Shown here: positions 54,270 through 64,000 of the stretch, in pieces | Layout: the number at the start of each line of letters is the position of its first letter | Position numbering within the stretch: the stretch's first letter is position 1 | Origin: Myxococcales bacterium | Lineage (GTDB): Bacteria > Myxococcota_A > Polyangia > Haliangiales > Haliangiaceae | Assembly: GCA_947483555.1 (NCBI GenBank) | Contig: CANKMW010000029.1 | Coordinates: 25,293-89,292, forward strand | Length of the DNA stretch: 64,000 nt | Direction: 5' to 3' | The notes under the pieces: generated by a model | What the model was told of the DNA's origin: nothing | Databases searched by the model: none | The model's input: only the letters and a program-made list of their open reading frames with translations | Made by a program: the position numbers and the translations under genes

Positions 54270-54761
54270 ATGCGCATCCTGATCCTGTCCGCAGCCCTCG
54301 CGCTCGGCGCGTGCGGCAAGTCGAAACCCGCCACCGAGCCGTCGAGCCCGTCGCTGTCCGCGCCCGCCGCGGGCGGTGAGCAACCTAAGGCGGCCGATCC
54401 GTCGTCGGTTGGCGCGGCCCCGGCCGCGCCGGCGGCGGCGCCAACCGACGCCGAGCTCGAGACGCTGTTCGGGCGCACCCTCGACTTTCTCGACGAGATG
54501 GCGGCCGCCGTCGCGACCAGCGGCACGGACTGCAAGGCGATGGGGGCCGCGCTCGAGAGTGCGTTCAGCCGCAACGAGGCGCTGCTCAAGCAGGCCAAGT
54601 CGCTCGAGGGCAACGCCGAGGTCGACAAGAAGGCCGACGCGTACATGGAGGCCCACAAGGATCGCATGACCGCCGCGATGGGAAAGATGGGCGGCGGGCT
54701 GCAGGCGTGCGCTGATGATCCTGCCGTCGAGACGGCGATGAAGCGCTTCGGCGATCTGTGA
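54270..54761 (+). CDS. Small lipoprotein of unknown function
   Basis: A 163-residue lipoprotein (MRILILSAALALGACGKSK) with a Pro/Ala/Ser linker and a helical C-terminal domain (LETLFGRTLDFLDEMAAAV, NAEVDKKADAYMEAHKDRM). Two cysteines (TDCKAM, LQACADD) could pair. It starts 17 nt after the TetR gene and may be co-transcribed. Confidence 0.75.
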   Translation: MRILILSAALALGACGKSKPATEPSSPSLSAPAAGGEQPKAADPSSVGAAPAAPAAAPTDAELETLFGRTLDFLDEMAAAVATSGTDCKAMGAALESAFSRNEALLKQAKSLEGNAEVDKKADAYMEAHKDRMTAAMGKMGGGLQACADDPAVETAMKRFGDL

Positions 54762-54777
54762 GGTTCGGGGTAGGGTC

Positions 54778-55179
54778 ATGTCCATGATGAGGCTGTCGCG
54801 GTCGCTTCCGATGTTTTCTGGGCTGGCGGTCGCCGCGCTGTGGTTCGCCGGCTGCGACCGCGAGCCGGCCAAGCACAAACCGGCGCCGCCGGCGGCGCCG
54901 ACCGTTGCTAGCGACGGAACCCGATCGATCCCGATCAACGTCACCGACGACGGCTACGCCCCCGCCAAGATCGGTGCCCGGCCGGGCGAGAGGCTCGAGC
55001 TGGTGTTCACGCGCAAGACCAAGTCCGCCTGCGCCTCGCAGATCACCATCGCCGGCGGCCCGGTGACCGATCTACCGCTCGATCAGCCGGTCACGATCGC
55101 GGTCACGGCGCCGCCGAGCGGCGAGGTTCGGTTCGCGTGCGGCATGGACATGATGACCGGCGTCGTGGTCGTCAACTGA
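54778..55179 (+). CDS. Cupredoxin-like lipoprotein
   Basis: A 133-residue lipoprotein (signal ending LWFAGC, then a KHKPAPPAAP linker). The C-terminal domain has the cupredoxin_1 pattern: IPINVTDDGYAPAKIGARPGERLELVFTRK, CASQITI, then RFACGMDMMTGVVVV. The Cys in CGMDMM and nearby Met residues are possible copper ligands, though the usual His is not obvious, so copper binding is uncertain. It lies 16 nt after the preceding lipoprotein. Confidence 0.75.
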   Translation: MSMMRLSRSLPMFSGLAVAALWFAGCDREPAKHKPAPPAAPTVASDGTRSIPINVTDDGYAPAKIGARPGERLELVFTRKTKSACASQITIAGGPVTDLPLDQPVTIAVTAPPSGEVRFACGMDMMTGVVVVN

Positions 55180-55184
55180 CGAGC

Positions 55185-58031
<2,847 letters not shown>

Positions 58032-58136
58032 GTTGCCACGGAACCGCGATCGGGCCCCCCTGGAAAACGTCCGCAAAAGCTGGCCAGGGAGTGCGGGTGC
58101 GCGGCGACCCACACGGTCACACACGTTTGGCGGCGC

Positions 58137-58375
58137 TCAAACCAGCGCGGCCTCGTCGGGCGTCAGCACGTCCATGGTCAGGGCGTGGATGGGGCCCTTG
58201 AGCTCCTCGGCCAGCGCGGCGTTGATCAGGCGGTGGCGCTCGACCAGCGACTTGCCGGTGAACGCCGCCGACACGATGCGGGCCTTCCAGTGGTCCTTGG
58301 TGCCGGTCAGATCCTCGAGCGTCACGACCGCATCCGGAAGTGACATCCGGATCCGGGTCTCGATGTCGGCCGGAT

Positions 58376-58379
<4 letters not shown>
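58137..58379 (-). CDS. bolA: BolA-family protein
   Basis: An 80-residue protein with a GTG start that overlaps the kbl stop by 4 nt. The fold signature LTGTKDHWKARIVSAAFTGKSLVERHRLINAAL contains the conserved His residue used with monothiol glutaredoxins. BolA proteins act in iron-sulfur trafficking and stress response. Its coupling to kbl is unusual. Confidence 0.9.
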
Positions 58380-59563
<1,184 letters not shown>

Positions 59564-59576
59564 GCGGGCGTCTCCG

Positions 59577-60524
<948 letters not shown>

Positions 60525-60600
60525 CGCGGGCGCACTATCGTCGAGCGCCCGCCCGGGATCAATGGCTCGCCGGGTGCGACGTTGGTGACCGGGCGCGCGA

Positions 60601-61305
60601 TCAGGCGCGTCGGATCGTCCACGCCGGGGTGGCGTCGATGCCGCGGGCGGTGAAGCGGGGCCGGTAGTCGCGCTCGAAGGTGGCGGCCAGGATCTGGGCG
60701 TACTCGCGGGGCGGCGCCAGGCCCCAGGCGCGATCGTCATCGGTGACGCCGCCATCGTCGTCAGCGCCGTAGTTGTGGTCGAGCTGCGCGAACAGGGCGG
60801 GCAGATCGGCGCCGACCAGGCCGGGGACGGCGTCGGCCATCGGCGTGGTCAAGAACCAGTCGAGGCACGCCCAGCCGAAGTCGCGGTGGCGGACCTCGTC
60901 GCGGAGCACCCGATCGAGTGCGGTGCGTGCCGACGGCACGGTGGTGCCGGCGCGCAGGTGGCTGAACAGCGGCACCGCCACGGTCTCGTTGAGGCAGAAC
61001 ACCTGCACCGCGGCGCGCAGCACGTCGAGCTCGAGCGCCGCCTCGGGACGGCGGGGCAGGGCGAGGCTGGCGCGGTCGATGGCCGGCGGTTCGCTGCCGC
61101 CGGCGTCGGTGTAGACCTCGGCCGACAGGCCGGAGTGGGTCAGCTCGTCCTTGACGATGACCAGGCCGTCCTCGATCAGGTCAGGGCTGGCGCCGATCTG
61201 GATCAGCCACAGGACGAAGTGCTGGGTGATCGCCGCCGAGCCGTACTCGGCGGCGATGCGATTGCGCCATTCGGCGCGCACGCGGTCCGACGCCACCGGC
61301 AGCAT
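60601..61305 (-). CDS. Ferritin-like helical protein
   Basis: A 234-residue protein with a diiron-like pattern: KDELTHSGLSAEVY (about 51-65), CLNETVAVPLF (about 105-115) and LRDEVRHRDFGWACLDWFL (about 135-152). This provides ExxH twice plus an extra Glu. Its start overlaps the stop of the preceding lipoprotein gene (TGATG), so the two are coupled. The function is unknown; it could be a redox enzyme or an iron-handling protein. Confidence 0.7.
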   Translation of the reverse strand: MLPVASDRVRAEWRNRIAAEYGSAAITQHFVLWLIQIGASPDLIEDGLVIVKDELTHSGLSAEVYTDAGGSEPPAIDRASLALPRRPEAALELDVLRAAVQVFCLNETVAVPLFSHLRAGTTVPSARTALDRVLRDEVRHRDFGWACLDWFLTTPMADAVPGLVGADLPALFAQLDHNYGADDDGGVTDDDRAWGLAPPREYAQILAATFERDYRPRFTARGIDATPAWTIRRA

Positions 61306-61916
61306 CAGCGCGTCGGACAGTCGATCGACTGCGGGCGCGGCGGGTTGCAGGCCATCCCGGCCGGGCAGTCAGGCATCGGGTAGTAGAGCGCACAGCTGTT
61401 GGCGGCTTCTTCCTTGATCGTCAGGCCCTGCGGCATCGTGATCCCGCTCGGACACGAGGCCAGCTTCTGCGGCGGCGGCGGGTTGCAGGTCGCGCCCTTG
61501 GGCGGACATGTCACGTTGTATGTCGAGTAGCACTGCTGGTCGCCGGCGTTCTGGTGGACGTGCCACGACCGCAGCGGTTGACCGGGCTCGGTCTGCTGCA
61601 CGGTGGTGTTGCCCGGCTGGGGCTGCTTCGGCGGCCGCGGCACGGTCACCGGCGGCGCGGTGCGATCGGGCGGCGGCGGGTTGGCGATCACCGTGGTGGG
61701 CGGCTCGGTCGTCGAAGGACCGGAGCCGGAGCCGGAGCCGGCCTGGCCGACGACCGGCGGCGGCCTGACGTCGGGGCGAGGTTCGCCGCTGCGGTGGTCG
61801 CTGGTGGCGCCGCCGCTCGGCGGGGGCGTGGTGCCCGAGCTGACGATGCAGGCCGGGACCACCAGGGTCACGACCAGCGGGGCCGCGAAGGAGCGCCGCA
61901 GGAGCTTTGCCGACAT
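61305..61916 (-). CDS. Pro-rich, Cys-rich lipoprotein
   Basis: A 203-residue lipoprotein (start at 61916; RRSFAAPLVVTLVVPAC signal). A long Pro/Gly/Thr linker follows, then a domain with four repeated Cys-Pro motifs (TCPPKGATCNPPPPQ, ASCPSG, CALYYPMPDCPAGMACNPPRP, DCPTR). The C-terminal repeats 'CPxGxxCNPP' are probably disulfide-linked. It is coupled to the ferritin-like gene downstream. Confidence 0.75.
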   Translation of the reverse strand: MSAKLLRRSFAAPLVVTLVVPACIVSSGTTPPPSGGATSDHRSGEPRPDVRPPPVVGQAGSGSGSGPSTTEPPTTVIANPPPPDRTAPPVTVPRPPKQPQPGNTTVQQTEPGQPLRSWHVHQNAGDQQCYSTYNVTCPPKGATCNPPPPQKLASCPSGITMPQGLTIKEEAANSCALYYPMPDCPAGMACNPPRPQSIDCPTR

Positions 61917-62024
61917 GGCGGGAACGTATGCGACCAACCGCGGCCGTGCAACGTCGTGACGGTTGCCACCTCCTACCGATGTGAGTTGTTGCCGCTGCCC
62001 GGGTCGCCGCGTACCGTGGGCGCG

Positions 62025-63065
62025 GTGACGGCTCATCGCCGTGGCCTCACCGCGCTCGCGCTCGCGCTCGCGGGGGCGGGGCCCATGGACTCCGTCGCCG
62101 AGCCGCCGCCGGTCGAGCGTGCGGCGAGCGCGGTGGTGCGCTGGCAGGCGCCGGCCGGATGTCCCGACGCAGCGGCGGTGCGCGCGCGGCTCGACGCCCG
62201 ACTGGCGCGGCCGCTGGGCGAGGGCGACGCCATCGACGCCACGGTGACGGTGGTGCGGGGCCGCGGCAGCTTCCGCGCTCACGTCGCGGTGTGGACCCCG
62301 GCCGCCGACGTCGATCGCGAGCTGTTCGCGCCGCGCTGCGCCGAGCTCGCCGACGCGGTCGCCGTGGTGCTGGCCCGTGCGGTCGCCGAGGCGCGCGCGC
62401 TGGCGCCGGCCGCGGCGCCGCGCTGCGATCCGCTGTCACCGTTCGACGACTGTCCGGCGGTTCGCGCCGAGCGACCCTTCGACTCGCCGCGGTGCGGCTC
62501 GCTCGAGGTCGACGGTGATTGCGACCACGAACCGGTCGGTCGCCACCCGGCTGCGGCGCGCCGCGACGGCGGCGTTCGCCCCGCGCTGGTGAGTGGCGCC
62601 GGCATCGGCCCCCATGTTGGCTACGGACTCGAGCTGGGGGTCTGGTTCGTGTGGGGCGCCGGGGCGGTCGAGATCGCGGGCACCCGCTGGCTCGAGCGCC
62701 TCGCCGAGCTGCCCCCCAGCCGGCGTCTCGGCGCCGCGATCGGCCTCGACGCCATCGCCGCCCGGGTGTGCTGGAACCCGGATCGTTTTGGCCCGCGGGT
62801 CTGCGCGCTGGGCGAGCTCGGCACGATGACCGGCCGCGGCATCGGCCTGTTCGACGCCCGGGTTGGCGAGGCGATCTACAGCGCGGCTGGCGTCGGCGTG
62901 AGCCTGCGTGCGCCGCTGCGCCCACATGTCGCCCTGGTCGCCGGCTTCGACATGTTGCGGGTCGTCGATCGGCCCCGGTTCGTCCTCGATCGCGGCACGC
63001 TGTTGCACCAGCCCGATGCCCTCGCCGGCCGGGTTGCCCTCGGCCTGGAGCTGGGGTGGCGGTAG
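62025..63065 (+). CDS. Exported protein of unknown function, possible outer-membrane barrel
   Basis: A 346-residue protein from a GTG at 62025, with a weak signal sequence (TAHRRGLTALALALAGAG). The N-terminal part has paired Cys (AGCPDAA, APRC, CDPLSPFDDC). The C-terminal ~170 residues alternate polar and hydrophobic residues (GIGPHVGYGLELGVWFVWGAG, GVGVSLRAPLRPHVALVAGFDML) like a small outer-membrane beta-barrel. It lies one base upstream of the sigma-factor gene and is probably co-transcribed with it. Confidence 0.65.
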   Translation: MTAHRRGLTALALALAGAGPMDSVAEPPPVERAASAVVRWQAPAGCPDAAAVRARLDARLARPLGEGDAIDATVTVVRGRGSFRAHVAVWTPAADVDRELFAPRCAELADAVAVVLARAVAEARALAPAAAPRCDPLSPFDDCPAVRAERPFDSPRCGSLEVDGDCDHEPVGRHPAAARRDGGVRPALVSGAGIGPHVGYGLELGVWFVWGAGAVEIAGTRWLERLAELPPSRRLGAAIGLDAIAARVCWNPDRFGPRVCALGELGTMTGRGIGLFDARVGEAIYSAAGVGVSLRAPLRPHVALVAGFDMLRVVDRPRFVLDRGTLLHQPDALAGRVALGLELGWR

Positions 63066-63066
63066 C

Positions 63067-63666
63067 ATGACGGAAGTCCGCCGGTCCGGACACCAACCGC
63101 CAATGCCCCCGGTCGCCCACGCGATGGTCGCCACTCCCGAGGCCTCTGGCCTCGCGGTGTTGCCGTCGTTCGACGACGTCTACCAGGCTCATGTCCGGTT
63201 CGTCTGGCGAACGGTGCGAGCGTTCGGCGTCGCCGAGGCGCACCTCGAGGACGCGGTGCAGGACGTGTTCGTCGTCGTCCATCGCCGGCTGTCCGAGTTC
63301 GCCGGGCGGGCCCGGATCGAGACCTGGCTGTTCGCGATCGCGCGCCGCGTGGCCGGCGCCTATCGCCGCACCGCCAGCCGCAAGACCGATCGCCAGCAGG
63401 CCATCGACGAGGTCGTCCTGGCCTCGGCCGACGACACCTTCGCCGCCATGTCGCGGGCGCAGGCGGCGGCCGCGGTGGCGGCGATCCTCGACCAGCTCGA
63501 CGAGGACAAGCGCATCGTGTTCGCGCTGGTCGAGCTCGAGCAGCTCTCGGTGCCCGACGTCGCGGCGTTGCTGAAGATCAACCTCAACACGACCTATTCT
63601 CGCCTCCGCCTCGCCCGCCGTGCCTTCGAGGCCGCGGTCGCGAGGCGTGGTCCGGAGCAGTCATGA
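63067..63666 (+). CDS. ECF-type RNA polymerase sigma factor
   Basis: A 199-residue sigma factor. Region 2 is VYQAHVRFVWRTVRAFGV and LEDAVQDVFVVVHRRLSEF ... TWLFAIARRVAGAYRR. Region 4 is LDEDKRIVFALVELEQLSVPDVAALLKINLNTTYSRLRLARR. It sits between a possible barrel protein and a membrane-anchored protein whose start overlaps its stop by 4 nt (ATGA), the place where a regulator of the sigma factor is expected. Confidence 0.92.
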   Translation: MTEVRRSGHQPPMPPVAHAMVATPEASGLAVLPSFDDVYQAHVRFVWRTVRAFGVAEAHLEDAVQDVFVVVHRRLSEFAGRARIETWLFAIARRVAGAYRRTASRKTDRQQAIDEVVLASADDTFAAMSRAQAAAAVAAILDQLDEDKRIVFALVELEQLSVPDVAALLKINLNTTYSRLRLARRAFEAAVARRGPEQS

Positions 63667-64000
63667 ACCCCGAACCCTTGAACCCGCGCGCCCAGGCGCT
63701 GCTCGACGCCGCCCGCGACGGCCTCGGTCCCGACGCTGCCGCCATCGCGCGCATGCGGGCACGCGTGCTCACCACCGCCGGCGGCGCCGGGATCGTCGCC
63801 GCGACCAAGGCGTCGGCGGGGCTGGCCAGCAAGCTGGCGATCGTGGGGGTGCTCGCTGGCGTCGGCGGGGCGGGATTGTGGTGGGTCATGCGCGATCCGC
63901 CGGTTTCGGTTTCGGCGCCGGTTTCGGCGCCGGTTTCGGCGCCGGTTTCGGCTGCGGCTGCGGCTGCTGCGGCTGCGGCTCCGGCTCCGGCTCCGGCTCC
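63663..64000 (+). CDS. Membrane-anchored protein coupled to the sigma factor (partial)
   Basis: The gene continues past the window. The visible 112 residues contain an N-terminal helix region (PRAQALLDAARDGLGPD), a transmembrane segment (LASKLAIVGVLAGVGGAGLWWVM) and a repeated tail of Val/Ser/Ala/Pro. A cytosolic N-terminus, one helix and a long extracytoplasmic tail is the layout of many single-pass regulators partnered with ECF sigma factors, but no anti-sigma motif (HxxxCxxC) is present. Confidence 0.6.
   Translation, partial: MNPEPLNPRAQALLDAARDGLGPDAAAIARMRARVLTTAGGAGIVAATKASAGLASKLAIVGVLAGVGGAGLWWVMRDPPVSVSAPVSAPVSAPVSAAAAAAAAAAPAPAPA
63899..64000 (+). repeat. Low-complexity tandem coding repeats
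   Basis: 12-nt units of the form GTTTCGGCGCCG are followed by runs of GGCTGC and GGCTCC, encoding VSAP, Ala and Ala-Pro repeats. The array reaches the window edge, so its full length is unknown. Confidence 0.8.

Overview
The window is 64 kb of very GC-rich DNA, densely coding on both strands. It carries no rRNA or tRNA gene that I can recognise, and no CRISPR array. The gene content points to a Myxococcota bacterium (delta-proteobacterial predator/gliding group, perhaps Kofleriaceae/Haliangium-like). The clues are three Hanks-type Ser/Thr kinases fused to other domains, two sigma-54 activators (one with an FHA domain), an ADYC-domain lipoprotein, PilT-type ATPases, and a long series of unassigned lipoproteins. 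The lineage is an inference from gene content only.

Layout. 1-5 kb: a truncated antitoxin, then a minus-strand run of aldehyde dehydrogenase, zinc-ribbon protein, PNPOx-like protein and class III cyclase, and an exported protein. 5-11.6 kb: a kinase-ATPase-TPR protein, a gene bracketed by 33-nt direct repeats, a cholesterol-dependent-cytolysin-like lipoprotein behind a good sigma-54 promoter, and a ParD/ParE pair. 11.6-20 kb: a triple-parvulin lipoprotein, two overlapping pilus-retraction ATPases, an M23 peptidase and an MMPL transporter. 20-23 kb: mtnP-mtnA-class II aldolase, which looks like the DHAP shunt for methylthioadenosine/5'-deoxyadenosine salvage. 23-29 kb: a coupled GMC oxidoreductase / Gfo-Idh / membrane protein operon, a 3-hydroxyacyl-CoA dehydrogenase and a GDPD lipoprotein. 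29.6-34.6 kb: accessory DNA with an internally deleted AAA+ ATPase, a 14-G tract, a 60-bp duplication and a broken nucleotidyltransferase-like gene.

34.6-47.3 kb is the most interesting part. An ADYC lipoprotein, a kinase-STAND-FGE protein, an FHA/sigma-54 activator, a lipoprotein-metalloprotease pair, a GspC-like protein and a Cys-rich lipoprotein lie close together. Three of these promoters share a 13-bp palindrome (TGCCGA-W-TCGGCA) centred 82-85 bp upstream of a GG-N10-GC (-24/-12) element. I read this as a local phospho-regulated sigma-54 regulon: kinase -> FHA activator -> palindrome -> exported lipoproteins and protease. A fourth promoter (GspC-like) has the same geometry with a different palindrome.

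47-64 kb: a methyltransferase, an ECF sigma factor, a degenerate-receiver histidine kinase coupled to an NtrC-type regulator, a diiron ferritin-like protein divergent from a TetR repressor, small lipoproteins including a cupredoxin, a PEGA-type kinase, the threonine-degradation set tdh-kbl with bolA, a second ferritin-like protein, and a sigma factor operon running off the end of the window.
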